Shown here: positions 1 to 10,127 of the stretch, in pieces | How positions within the stretch are numbered: the stretch's first letter is position 1 | How the letters are laid out: each line of letters begins with the position of its first letter | From: Thalassia testudinum | Taxonomy: Eukaryota; Streptophyta; Magnoliopsida; Alismatales; Hydrocharitaceae | Direction: 5' to 3' | NCBI GenBank assembly: GCA_037157565.1 | Contig: JAZHRO010000002.1 | Location: 32,570,501 to 32,634,500 of the forward strand | Length of the DNA stretch: 64,000 nucleotides | The notes under the pieces: model-generated | Database searches by the model: none | What the model saw: the letters and a program-made list of their open reading frames with translations, nothing else | What the model was told of the DNA's origin: nothing | Translations under genes and position numbers: made by a program

Positions 1-341
1 TGAATGCAACCAATCAAACAAGTGAATTTTAATCCACTTGCCCCAAGAAATCCCAAGGAGTTTTTCTAGTTTTTTTTTTTTTTTTTTTTTTTGGGTGGCA
101 AGCTAACCCTAGTTTGCTAAGAAAGAGAAAACCTACTGGTTTGGCAACGTGTGCGAAGCTCCAATGCGGTGTCGGCATCTTCACGCTCTCGTTCCCGCCT
201 TGGATCTGCCCTCGTTCCCGACTTCGTCTGCTTTCCTTCTCCTTCCACCAAGTTCACCTGCACACCAAAAACAACAATACCCGTGAAGAGGGAAGAGAAA
301 AATTGAAAGGATTTGGATAGAAACTTACTCGAAGGCGCACG
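1..341 (-). mobile_element. Element J, 5' leader (partial, leaves window)
   Basis: Untranslated leader of a minus-strand LTR retrotransposon whose body lies beyond the left edge. Read on the minus strand it aligns closely with the leader of element A (8845-9200): both share the GTGCGCCTTC start after the PBS, the TTTTGGTGTGCAG block, the TCCAAGG.GGGAACGAGAGCGTGAA stretch and the TTGGGGCAAGTGGATTAAAA stretch. J is therefore an A-family element. A poly-T run at about 70-92 is an A-run on the element's sense strand. A GTAAGT at 328-323 and a pyrimidine-rich CAG ending at 258 (minus strand) could bound a 71-nt leader intron. No coding sequence is visible here. Confidence 0.85.
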
Positions 342-359
342 TCCCCGGCAACGGCGCCA
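342..359 (-). other. Primer-binding site of J (tRNA-Asp)
   Basis: The plus strand reads TCCCCGGCAACGGCGCCA, which as I recall it is exactly the 3' end of plant tRNA-Asp(GUC) including CCA. The element's RNA would pair with all 18 bases. It lies a few bases from the LTR end at 369, the usual position for priming minus-strand DNA. It is the best preserved PBS in the window. Confidence 0.92.
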
Positions 360-990
360 GAAAAGTTATGATGGGTCGGCCCGAATAGGTTGTTAATATG
401 ATATTTTTATTGTTGAGATGTGTATAGTGGTTAACCTAATTTGGACCTAACCATCTCTTTACAAAATTTTTAACCTGGCCTAATTGATTTTATCTTGTCA
501 CTTTTAGGCCCAGGGTCGAACACAGGGAAGTGGGGTTAAAGTCGAGTTTCTACGTTTTCCTTAAAACGCGTCTCTTCCGTTCGTTTATTGTGTTTTTGGT
601 GTTTTTCTTATTTAGGTTTTTTATGGTAATCCTTGTTCTTGAGGCACACCCACAAAATTGTGTCCTTGGCTTTTAGCCAAACAGAGTCCCAAAACAAGTC
701 TTGCTACTCGCAAGACGAGGTACCTGCAAGTCAAAGATTATCTTTTCTTTTTTATGTATTTTTTTTTATCTTTTTACTAATAGAAAAGCAAATAGACAGA
801 AAGTAAATATAGTATGTATATATATATATGTAGTATATATATAAAGGGGTGGGGGTGGAGGTGGCGATGGAGTGTAGCACTATGTCGAGTCAGTCGACGT
901 CTAGAGAGACGCAACCAACACGACTAGGTGCCGCGTGGAGTGTGGATGGAGGATGGATGATGTATGGGACCACGCTTTTTTTGTACGCGT

Positions 991-1034
991 GTATCAGGGA
1001 ATATCAGCAACTGGTGCAGATATTCCCGCGATAC
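991..1034 (-). other. LTR hairpin (J copy)
   Basis: Imperfect inverted repeat GTATC-GGGAATATC ... GATATTCCC-GATAC around a loop of about 14 nt. The same structure is kept in both LTRs of A at 8151-8194 and 21332-21375. It lies roughly 620-680 nt from the U5 end, beside the AT-repeat tract. The function is not known. Confidence 0.75.
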
Positions 1035-1039
1035 AGCGT

Positions 1040-1440
1040 ATAATAAATAACAAGAAAATATATGTACATATGTATGTATATAAGTAAATATATCTATATA
1101 TATATATGTATAGTTATATATGTATAGATATATATATATAGATATATATGTGTATGTATATGTATATAAGTATATATATATATTACTATATATGTGTATA
1201 TATATATGTATATAGATATGTATACATATATATGTATATAAGTATATATGCCTATATATATATAAGTATATGTGTAAGTATATAGATGTATATATAAGTA
1301 GATATATATATATATATTATATATATGCATATATATTATATATATGTGTATGTATACATAACAATATAGATATACTATGTATATATATATATATATGTAT
1401 GTTTGTATATATATATTTATATATATATGGTACTATAAGT
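1040..1440. repeat. AT-rich microsatellite tract in J LTR
   Basis: About 400 bp of TA-, GTATA- and TACATA-type units, followed by TG/GAGA runs to about 1610. It lies at the same place in the LTR as the tracts in A (7530-8130 and 20745-21310), so it is a stable part of this LTR family rather than a random expansion. The Tyr/Ile-rich ORF on the minus strand is only this repeat translated. Confidence 0.9.
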
Positions 1441-2596
1441 GTGTGAGTGTGTGTGTATGTGTTAGTATAGGTGTGTGTGCGTCGGTGAATGTGTGTGTGT
1501 GTGCGTTGCTGTGAGTGTGTGTCTGTTAGTGAGTAAAAGAGAGAGAGAGAGAGAGAATACGTGAGAGAGAGCGGGAGCGGGCGGGAGAGATCAGCAGAGA
1601 GAGAGAGAGCGGGCGAGCGAAAGATTGCGGATGCGCGAGTTAAGACGTCTGCCGCCTCCGGCGGACGTCTGACGCCGCGTCGTCTGAAGGCAGAGGCAGA
1701 CGTCTGAAGACGGCGGGTGCGGGCGTGGCTTCGCGTAGGGTTCCTGCAGGCGTGCGCGAAGGCAACGGGCGGGCGAAGGCGTGGAGGAGCGAGCGTGGAG
1801 GAGGTCTGCAGGTGGTCGCGGAGGGTCGCGGAGGAGGGCAGGGGGCGGCGCGAGGCCGTAGCCGGCCACTGCAGTGCGCGCGGCGGACGGCTACAGGTGC
1901 AAATGCGAGGCGGACAGAACGGAGACGGAGGCGGGGAACGCCCTGCAGACGCGCGCGGAGGCGGTGAGCGACTGCGGGGACGGTCGCGGAGGAGCGGGAG
2001 GACCTGCTACTGCTGCTGCTGCTGGCGTGGCTTCAAGCTTCGAAGCTTGGAGCGGCGGCAATGGCGTTAAAGAAAAAAAAACGAAGCGAGGGAATGCACC
2101 ACGCCCCCTGGCTTGTCGAAGAGCTGGGCGGTGGTGCTCCCACTATGGTGGTGTGCACCACAGTGCATTCTCTTGCTCGCCGGGTGCCTCCTCGACGGAG
2201 GGCCGACGTATGGGAGTGGAAAGCGGTGGAGAAGATGGCTGCGGGTTTTTGTTGCTGCAGCAGCCTCCGTTGCGAGGATGAAGCTGCAGCTACTTATAGA
2301 GGAGGAGAGAGTGGCGTGCCAGCTGCAGTAGGGAGAGGGTGCGCAAGTTGCAGCTATAGGGAGCGGCGTTGGCAGGGAGAAGTGACGGGAAGAAGTGTTG
2401 CGTTGCATGCAGCTGCGGGAAGAGTGCAGCCGCGGGAAGGAGAGAAAAGAAGAAATCAAGAGGAAAAATAAAAAGAGGGTGATTTTGCAAGGAGGCACTT
2501 ATTTACAAATGTGGCTATAGGATTATAATATACATAGTTAATGCTAGAAAATAGCATAAGAAGGCGTTATTATAGGCATGTTTTGAGGTGCAAACA

Positions 2597-3587
2597 CCGC
2601 TCAAGCTGTCGCCAAAAGATCCGCGCCTCTTCATTGCCTTGGCTGACGCATGCACTGCATAGGCCATTTATTGACAACTGCAAGCGTCAATAATGGCCCT
2701 CGTTGCTGGAGATCTGCCCTCCCCTACTAGCAAGCCCCGCTGGCGCTGCGCTCGCGCACCAACCGTTAGATCTTTGATCAACGGTCACGAGCACACGAAG
2801 GTAACGCGCTCAGATCACGTGCTCGATCCACGACAGATCGTGCGTCGACCGACACGTGATCGTGCGCGTGCAGATCCGCTCGCTGTCGCTACGCCATGTG
2901 GCGAGATCTGTGCCGCTTGATGAAGATCGCACGGCCTAATTTGGTGCTCGCCCTCACACTGTTGATTACATGCACCCACGAGGATTCGACCACGCATCCG
3001 TGGCTTGAGAATGTCTGTCACGACCGCTGCGCCATCGCGTTGGATTGTTGAGTGGAGCAATCAGATGGCTCAAGCTCTCAACCATTGGATGGAAATCCAA
3101 CGGTCAGGATTCAAAGTTGATGGCCTCGTTAGATGAAGCGGGTGATGTGGAGCTTTTACGATCTTTGGATTTGAATCCAATGGTCGAGACTTCACAGATG
3201 TAGCTTCAGAGGAGGAGCTGTGGTCGGGTTGGAGGGCAGCGATGGCAGCACGTGGCATCATCGTGGCCATTCACATTCTTCTTCTTGTAGAGGGTGCTAC
3301 AGATCTTTGATTGAGGTGATTCTCACATTGACGGACTACGATTGTCGCTTTGAATCCACCCGTATGGTCAGATTCTTCATTCAAAGCCTATAAATATGTT
3401 GCACTACCTCCTTGCCATGTAAAATGACAGAATTAATGTACATAATATACAACTATCCTAAAGGCAATGCAATGGATGTTTGTGCAATATTTATATCATG
3501 ATATGCAATGCGTGTTTATCATGATATTTATAAGCCTAGGAACTATTGTAAATAAGCATTTTACGATGAACTTATGTGTGTTTATCA
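2597..3587 (-). mobile_element. 3' LTR of element H, U3 part
   Basis: The right 991 bp of the H 3' LTR; the rest lies beyond J and off the window. On the minus strand it starts TGATAAACACA at 3587, next to the PPT. It aligns with the U3 of F's LTR (about 50880-51916 plus 59314-59366): both have the TAGTTCCTAGGC, GCATTGCATATCAT, TACATTAATTC and CCGTACGG/CCATACGG blocks and the block with GCGCCTCTTCATTGC. J interrupts it at 2596/2597. The similarity shows that H and F are one family. Confidence 0.82.
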
Positions 3588-3624
3588 TACCCCAATGCTT
3601 ACTTTTTGCTAGTCCTTAGCAAAA
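3588..3624 (-). other. PPT and adjacent hairpin of H
   Basis: On the minus strand the LTR start is preceded by TAAGCATTGGGGTA (PPT, 3588-3601) and, just upstream, a perfect 8-bp palindrome TTTTGCTA/TAGCAAAA (3604-3624) around a 5-nt loop. The PPT primes plus-strand DNA synthesis in LTR elements. The hairpin is shared with A, B, E, G and K. Confidence 0.88.
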
Positions 3625-4955
3625 TTAACCTAAATACTATGTATAAAAGTAGAGTTAGGATTCGATTATTTAGGCAAAATTCGTTGATTGCTTTAGAAAA
3701 CTCAACCCCAAGACCTAATTACAAAAACTCAACAGTGCCCAGGTGTCTACCAGAATGCAGACTGTCTAAGCCCATGCCTTATTTGAAAAGAGAAGATACA
3801 CAATTTTTTTCTCATTTTTCTTCTTTTCTAATTATTTTGTACTTTTGGAGTTTGAGAGTTCTGGGATAACTTTTTTCAGCTACCTGACCAGCCCAAGACT
3901 CGAAAAGGACTCTAAGTGCTAAACATCTAGTGAAAAGAGTGAAAGACTACTAGGCGGCCGTTAAAACAGACTTTGGGTTTCTACGACCCTAGGTGACTTT
4001 GCCTAGAGGTTTATCTTTTCGAATGGTAACTTTCTCCCTACTTCTTTTATTTATGGGGTCAACACAAGGGCGAACCCAGTGTATATTTCCCTGGTTTATT
4101 CTACTTCCTCGCTTCTTCCCTAAGTGTTTTGGGAATTATTGTTCATTTTTATGAGCTAGGCTCTGGACAATCGACCAATGGGTTGTTACCCACGGTAACT
4201 TGCTAGCCATACTCGTGCAGTGAGGTGTGGTTTTTTTTTTTCTCCTTTTTCTTCTTTTTTTTCTTTTTTTTTTTAAGTAGCTGGCTTCCTTGATCTAAGA
4301 TTTACCTAAGGCAGTATGATGAAAATGGTCTTATGGCTGGGCTCTGGACAACCGACCGATGAGCTGTTACCACTGGCAACTTGCCAGCTATAGCACCCTA
4401 GATAATTCATTAGCTACCCAATTTTTGAAGAAACTACCGAAAAATGAGTCAATGCAAAAAAAAAAAATGTGTAGATGCTTAGGCTTAAAGTCCCCTCAAA
4501 TCAGAGAGTGGGTTGATAAGTCATATACTTATCACCCCAATTTATTCTCTAGATTAAAGATGAATTTGAATTGGTGAGGACTCGAGACTAAGTCCACATT
4601 CGAGTGGACACCCAAGCTAATTAAGCCCGAAGACCTGAAGAGTTTAAGTATTCAGATCTCAAAGTATCAATTCCTAAAGTTTGCAACTCCTAATGCCTAA
4701 GTTCTCATCTCCTAATTCTATTTTTTTTAACTAAAATAACAGGAAATTACTATTACAGCTGATAAAAAAATTATAAGATATATCCACCCCCCATACTTAG
4801 CTAATGCATTGTTCTCATTGTTAAAATGAAATCATGCAAGAGAGTAGACGTGGAAAAATTGCACCTGGTTTCCGTGAGATTCTGGTCAGCTTGGAATAGT
4901 CTTTACACATGCTAAGTTTAGTGCCTTCAGCTAGGTGATGATCGGCCCACGGTGG
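3625..4955 (-). other. 3' noncoding region of H
   Basis: About 1.3 kb without a gene between the integrase stop and the PPT. It holds a second PPT-like block at 4781-4825 (minus: AACAATGAGAACAATGCATT then a GTATGGGGGGTGGATA run) and two copies of a roughly 60-nt repeat at 4152-4211 and 4333-4391 with the cores GGCTCTGGACAA and TGTTACC. The same region, in the same order, is found in non-autonomous element E at 56512-57790. Confidence 0.8.
4781..4825 (-). other. Internal PPT-like block of H
   Basis: On the minus strand an AACAATGAGAACAATGCA stretch leads into a GTATGGGGGGTGGATA purine run, 131 bases past the integrase stop. Equivalent blocks occur after the last ORF of A, B, E and G. It could act as a second plus-strand primer. 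Confidence 0.7.
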
Positions 4956-5470
4956 TTAAGGCAAGGTAAGAGCAACCTTGTCCAAGATGGGTTCAGGGAG
5001 CATATGGTCAACAAAGGATTTGAGACGCTGTCCATTGACCTTGAAGATATTACCCGTCTTTGGGTTAGAGATTTCGATGGCTCCGTTAGGGAAAATCCGC
5101 TCAATAACGAACGAGCCATCCCACTTAGACTTGAGTTTGCCGGGGAAAACCTTTAATTGAGAATCGAAAAGCCAGACCTTCTGGTTCGACTCAAAGCTCT
5201 TACGTGAAATCATCTGGTCATGGAGAGCTTTGGTCCTTGCCTTATAGATTCTGGAATTTTCATAAGCATCATTTCGAAGCTCCTCCAACTCAGATAGCTG
5301 GAGTTTCCTAGTTTTCCCAGCCAACTCTAGGTCTAAATTACATTTCCTGATGGCACAAAATGCCCGATGTTCAAGTTCTATGGGTAAGTGACATGCCTTG
5401 CCAAACACCAGATGGAATAGAGACATACTGATAGGCGTTTTGTACGCCGTATAGTAGGCCCAAAGAGCAT
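4956..5470 (-). pseudogene. pol: Integrase C-terminal part of H pol
   Basis: Reading from 5470 down to the stop at 4956, this gives the end of an Athila-type integrase: LWAY, the [15 protein letters not shown] block, the [17 protein letters not shown] helix and the [20 protein letters not shown] block typical of the integrase C-terminal domain. The open frame runs on to 5564 only by reading into solo LTR I. The codons before the TSD at 32725 and those here join in phase as ...DDA|LWAY... once I and one AGCAT copy are removed, which shows that this piece and 32726-36300 were one gene. No chromodomain is seen after it. Confidence 0.88.
5466..5470. repeat. TSD of solo LTR I (AGCAT, left)
   Basis: AGCAT precedes the LTR start TGAAAGAGTG at 5471; the same AGCAT follows the LTR end at 32721-32725. 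The two copies are identical although more than 27 kb apart, because two later elements were inserted between them. Confidence 0.88.
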
Positions 5471-5731
5471 TGAAAGAGTGATCTTCATTTTCGATAAAAA
5501 CTTTAGCATGAAATGACGTGTCATTGTATTTAATTGTGTGGTAGAAAATCACTTTTCGAAACATTTTAATTCTCAGAATCTAACCATGAAAATAGTTAGG
5601 TCGTCTCCACAGGAAGGAATTACCCTATTTAAACTAGTGAATCATGTCTTGTTTATTCAAGAATCTCAATGTGTATGCATACTAACTGGTGCATGTGTTT
5701 TCAACATAATTTCTTGATTTAAAGAATTAAT
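5471..5731 (-). mobile_element. Solo LTR I, left segment
   Basis: U5 end of a minus-oriented LTR that continues at 31297-32720 (about 1.69 kb in total). It starts TGAAAGAG and carries a GTCGTCTCCACAGGAAGG block that matches the U5 of M and G (GTC.TGTCCACAGGGAGG). No PBS, PPT or internal region adjoins either end and a matching TSD flanks it, so it is a solo LTR left by recombination between two LTRs. It sits in H integrase and is itself split by B at the TSD TTAAT (5727-5731 and 31292-31296). Confidence 0.85.
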
Positions 5732-6230
5732 TGTAGGCAGGCGCTTAATCGTGTTTAAAGAATTAATTGTTGGCATGTGTATGCATTTAAAGAATATAAA
5801 TGCAAGAGTTTATGAATTCAAATTGTAGCGAAAATAAAAGAGTTGGATGTCTGATCATAAGATTAGACGTCTTAAATGATGGCCCTTCTATTCTTCTCCT
5901 TGCAACTCTCTTCTTCTTCTTCTTCTTTCTATCTCTGCTTCAGTCGCTTCTCTTCCACAATGTCTTTCTCCTTTTCTCTGTGGGTCTTCTTCTTCTTTCC
6001 TTAGCTCTGCTTTCCCTTGGCTTCAGCTTTTCTTCTTCTTCTTCTGCTTGTCTTTTCCCTTCTTTCTTTCTTCTTCCTTCTTCAGCCTTAGCTCTCTGAC
6101 TTCCTCTTCACTTTGGTTTCTTTCCTTCTTCCCTGCACATACAACACCGAAGAGCAAAACCTACCCCTCTACCCACACCTGCATCTCTCTCTCTGTGTAT
6201 CTCTCTTTGGTACGCTCTCCCAGAGCCAGG
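5732..6230 (-). mobile_element. 3' LTR of element B, left segment
   Basis: Starts TGTAGGCAGGCGCTTAATCG and aligns with the B 5' LTR from 28598 (TGTTGGCAGGCGCTTGATCG); about 160 bp next to the end has been deleted or rearranged relative to that copy. It carries the C/T-rich TTCTTCTTC stretch also seen at 28900-29100. Element A interrupts it after CCAGG at 6226-6230; the LTR resumes at 22022. The flank TTAAT (5727-5731) matches 31292-31296. Confidence 0.87.
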
Positions 6231-6576
6231 TGATTGCACCGCAAAAATACACTTGCAATCGTGCCGTCTTATGCTATTTCCTAGCATTACCAATGCATAT
6301 TAGGTAGACATAGTCACATTGTAAAAAACACGCATGCATGCATTTAATTTTGAGGGGAGGAGAGTGAAATAAATCGCCTCACAATTCACATTTTCTTCAA
6401 GTGCTGCTTCACAAAATTTCCATGTCTATTTTTATTTCTATTTGATTTTGAATTCTTCCCCGCGGCTGCAAAGCATGGCAACTTCCTCCTCGTGCCATTC
6501 CCTGCTCAGCATGCCCTGCCAAGCCATGCACAGCCGCATGCATAGCCAGGGCATGGCTGTGCATGCCTTCCTCCTC

Positions 6577-6584
6577 TATAAAAA
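6577..6584 (+). promoter_or_regulatory. TATA box, A 5' LTR
   Basis: TATAAAAA in a GC/CT-rich setting (CTCCTCTATAAAAAGTG). The identical context is kept in the 3' LTR at 19740-19747. Transcription would start about 25-35 bases downstream, which would put most of the LTR in R/U5. Confidence 0.75.
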
Positions 6585-7436
6585 GTGTTCAGCTTCTTCT
6601 TGCAAAGGGGAGCCTGGTCCACCACAGAGAAAACCCAACGCAGCACCACCTTCTTCTCCAGGCCGCCTCCTCCCCTTTCCCTCCATACGCAGGCCCTCCT
6701 CCTCTGAGGAGCCACTCTGTGGACAGGAGTACCTCATGGTGGTGGACAACCACCACCGTGGGTCCACCACCGCCCAGCTCATCAAAGAGCCGGTGGGCAT
6801 GGTGGTTCTTTCCCTGTTTCTTCGTTTGAAGCATTTCAGCCATTGTTGTAGGAGCTTCAAGCTTTGAAGCTCAAAGCTTCGCACACAGCAGCAAGGCGGC
6901 AATGACCGCAAGGCCCTCCAGCACATGCCTGTAGGCCGCCCTCGCCTCCAGCGCGTGCCTACAGGCGCCCTTGCCTCCGTCTATGCACGCTTGGTCACGC
7001 TCTTTCCACCCACAACCAGCCAATGCAACCCTTCCATGCACTCGCCAGCTCGCGCATGCCAGCCGCAAGCCTCCCGCACTCACAGCACCGGGCGCACCCG
7101 GTTGCGCGGCTCACCCGGGCACTATAGCCACTGTTCACGTGTTTCTACAGAACACTGTGGCTACAGTGGGGTGACTGGTAAGTTTCTCACTTATTCGGTC
7201 ACCCGACGTGCCGCAACCGGCTGCAGCCTGCACGCGCGTCCCGCCCCGCATCCCGCTCCAGCGCTTGCCCGCGCGTCTGCGTGCTCCTGCTCCCTTTGCC
7301 CACGTACACCTCTTCGTGCCTACACGTGTGCCTCTTCGTGTGCCTACACGTGTGCGCGTGCATGCCCCTGCGCGCTTGGCAGCAGACGATGCTTGGAGGA
7401 CCCGACCAACTTAACTCCCAGCTTCAGCAAAACCGA

Positions 7437-7778
7437 GCGCTCTCTCTCTCTCTCACACAGCACTCTCTCCCTATCTCTCTGCAGAAACACATACACACAC
7501 ACTCACACTCTCGCACACACACACTCTCACTTATATATTATTATATACTTATATATATATACATATACATATATATATTGATATATATACATATATTTAT
7601 ATACATATATATACTTATATCTATACATATAGTAGAACCTATATAACTAAGTATTATTATACATATATACATATAAATATATATACGTCTATATACTTAT
7701 ATATATATATATATACACATATATATTTACATATATACATATACTTATATACGTATACATATATATATACATATCTAT

Positions 7779-7809
<31 letters not shown>

Positions 7810-8130
7810 CAAATATACATACATATATACATATATAGATATATATACACATATCTATCTACATATATCTATATACATATATTACTATATATATATATAC
7901 ATACATATATATAAATCTATATAGTTATATATACATACATATACATATATATATATATATACATCTATACATATATCTATCTATACATATATTTACATAT
8001 CTTTATATATATACATATATACATATATATATACATATTTAAGTACATATATACCTATATATTTATTACCATATATATATTGATATATTTACATATATAC
8101 AAATATATATATATATATATAACTTTTTTT
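7437..8130. repeat. CT/CA then AT microsatellite tract, A 5' LTR
   Basis: CTCTCT and CACACA runs (7437-7535) lead into some 600 bp of TATATACATA-like units. The 3' LTR keeps the same tract at about 20650-21310, with length changes. Confidence 0.92.
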
Positions 8131-8150
8131 CATATTAGTTACCATACGTT

Positions 8151-8194
8151 GTATCACGGGAATATCTGCACCAGTTGCTGATATTCCCCGATAC
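8151..8194 (+). other. LTR hairpin (A 5' LTR copy)
   Basis: GTATC-CGGGAATATC pairs with GATATTCCC-GATAC across a TGCACCAGTTGCT loop. The 3' LTR copy is at 21332-21375 and that of J at 991-1034. It lies directly after the AT tract, about 630 nt before the LTR end. Confidence 0.78.
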
Positions 8195-8826
8195 ACGCAT
8201 ACAGAAAGCGTGTTCGCACTCATCTTCCACCAATCCACCTTACACGTGGCACTTCGTCCTGTTGGTTGTGTCTTCCAAGATGACGACCGACTCGACATCG
8301 TGCTACACTCCATCTCCACCTCCACCCCCACCCCTTTATACATATATATATACATATATATATACTATATTTACTTTATTTCTGCTTCTCTTTCCTACCA
8401 ATAAAAAGATAAAAGAAATATTTAAAAGAGAAAAGTTAATCCTTGACTTGCAAGTACTCCGTCTTGCGAATAGCAAGACCCATTTTGGAACCCTGATTTG
8501 GCTCAAAGCCAAGAACCTAATTTTGAGGGTGTGCCTCAAGGACAAGAATTATCAGAAAAAAAAAATCTAAATAGGAAAACACCAAAAACACAATAAACAA
8601 ATGGAAGAGATTCGTTGTAGGAAAGGCGTAGAAACTTCACTTCTAATCCCACTTCCCTGAGTTCGACCCTGGGCCTAAAAGTGACCAAGATAAAATCAAG
8701 TAGGCCAGGTTAAAAATTTTGTAAAGAGATGGTTAGGTCCGATTTAGGTTAACTACTATACACACTTCAACGATAAAATCACCATATTAACACAACCTAA
8801 CCGGGTCCGACCAAACATCCCTTTCA

Positions 8827-8844
8827 TGGTGCCGTTGCTGGGGA
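8827..8844 (+). other. Primer-binding site of A
   Basis: TGGTGCCGTTGCTGGGGA begins at the first base after the LTR. It matches the complement of the tRNA-Asp 3' end at 16 of 18 positions; both changes fit C-to-T decay. Confidence 0.9.
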
Positions 8845-10127
8845 AGTGCGCCTTCAAGTAAGTTTTTACTCTATTGCTGTAATTTTTCTCTTCTCACACC
8901 CTTCTCTTCACGGGTGTCTCTATTTTTGGTGTGCAGGTAAACCTGTTGCAAGGAGAAGACAGGCGGACGAAGTTAGAGATGTGGGCAGATCCAAGGTGGG
9001 AACGAGAGCGTGAATACTCCGACACTGCACTGGAGCTTCGCACACGTTGCTAAACAAGTAGGTCTTTCTTTCCTAGCAACCTATGTTAACTTGTAACCTT
9101 AATAATAAAAAAAAAACTAAAAACTAAAAAAACTAGAAAAACTTCTTGGGATCTCTTGGGGCAAGTGGATTAAAATTCACTTGTTTGATTGTTTGCCCTT
9201 ACTCCCACCGCCCCGGGACTTTCCGCCTTACTTTGCATAGTGAAAATCCAAGAATCTTGATTCTTGAGTTTTTCGCCATGTGAAGTATTCTTTGAGGCAA
9301 ACATAAAAAGATTGACTACACCCCTCTTTGCCTCACTTATCTGCAAATTCGGGATCACATTTTTGGTGGGGAGACTTGGAATTGAGTTGATTCCAACCCC
9401 ACCACGACCTTTCACGTGCCTAAGATTCGATCCCGAATATTTCAACCCTAACAATTTGATTTTCTTTATCTTTTGGTTGAGCCTTGTGTGTGGAAATCAT
9501 TCTGGTGATTGGGAGCACTTGAAATGAAGTGCTTTGGCTCCCTTTCACACTAATCTAAAACTGATTTGTGCATCCACACATAGAAATCTCCATCTAGGGA
9601 AGCCCATTGCATTTTAGCATGCATTAACCAATTGATATTGAAGAAGGGTTTGTTGGGCTTAGAAGAAAAACTTGTATTCTCTCAAAACTCGAAGATTGGT
9701 TGAATTGGTAATTTAGCGAAATCCTAAAATTCATACTACTTAAGGCTGAAACTCTAAAAATCATTCACCAATTAAAACTTCAATTCAGGGTGATTTCCCT
9801 GTTGCATGCTTGTTTTACACACTCTAAAAATCAATCACTTGGGCATTACCCGTAAACAACGCCCTTCACATTCCAAAAGCACTTGATCCTAAGCCTCTAA
9901 CTAAAATTGGTAGCAACTTGACCCATATTAAGGATTGGAGGTCTAACTACCTGTGTGTAACGTGTACGTGCTGGTGAGGGTTCCCGCATGCTATCGGGCG
10001 TCTAAGACTGGGGCAAACGGCCTTTCAATCTAGCCCGGTGGTTCCGCAGTGCTCGCATTCGGTTCCGTAGTTCATGATAGTAGGTAACTTAGATCTTTAG
10101 GTCTAAGGGCACACTGTAGAGGTTAGG
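8845..10127 (+). other. Leader of A, first part
   Basis: Noncoding, similar to J's leader for about 350 bp. A GTAAGT at 8858 and a CT-rich tract ending in TGTGCAG at 8936 could delimit a 79-nt intron; J keeps both sites. I see no gene in the remaining stretch to the M insertion. The leader resumes at 11885 and reaches the gag ATG at 12074. Confidence 0.75.

Larger units (their letters stand above)
369..2596 (-). mobile_element. 5' LTR of element J (A family)
   Basis: About 2.2 kb, from TGATGGGTCGG to GGTGCAAACA. The left end is the U5 side next to the PBS; the right end is the U3 start. It aligns in reverse with both LTRs of A: the U5 block at 369-560, the hairpin at 991-1034, an AT-repeat tract, the GC-rich block and the U3 start TGTTTGCACC (A: TGATTGCACC). 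A TATA-like box (TATAAG, minus) lies near 2298. The right end abuts CCGCT (2597-2601), probably one TSD copy; the other copy is off-window. J was inserted into the 3' LTR of H. ORFs inside it are chance readings of GC-rich or AT-repeat DNA. Confidence 0.85.
6231..8826 (+). mobile_element. 5' LTR of A
   Basis: 2,596 bp, TGATTGCACC...CCCTTTCA. U3 is short: a TATAAAAA box lies at 6577. Downstream comes a GC-rich block (about 6600-7430) and CT/CA runs (7437-7535). Then follow an AT-microsatellite tract, the hairpin at 8151-8194 and U5. A U5 segment at 8749-8773 resembles the complement of tRNA-Asp's 5' side. The many ORFs in the GC-rich half are chance frames. Confidence 0.93.

Noticed and set aside
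1094..1330. Tyr/Ile-rich ORFs (also at 20869-21236 and 7281-7646)
   Set aside because: They are translations of TATACATA microsatellite in the LTRs, with no codon constraint or homologue.
369..3587. One 3.2-kb LTR shared by a left and a right element
   Set aside because: The stretch has PBS on one side and PPT on the other, but it splits at 2596/2597. The left part matches A's whole LTR including its U3 start; the right part matches F's U3. Two nested LTRs explain it better.
4956..5564. A 202-aa gene starting at 5564
   Set aside because: The first 31 codons are read from solo LTR I; only 5470-4956 is integrase.
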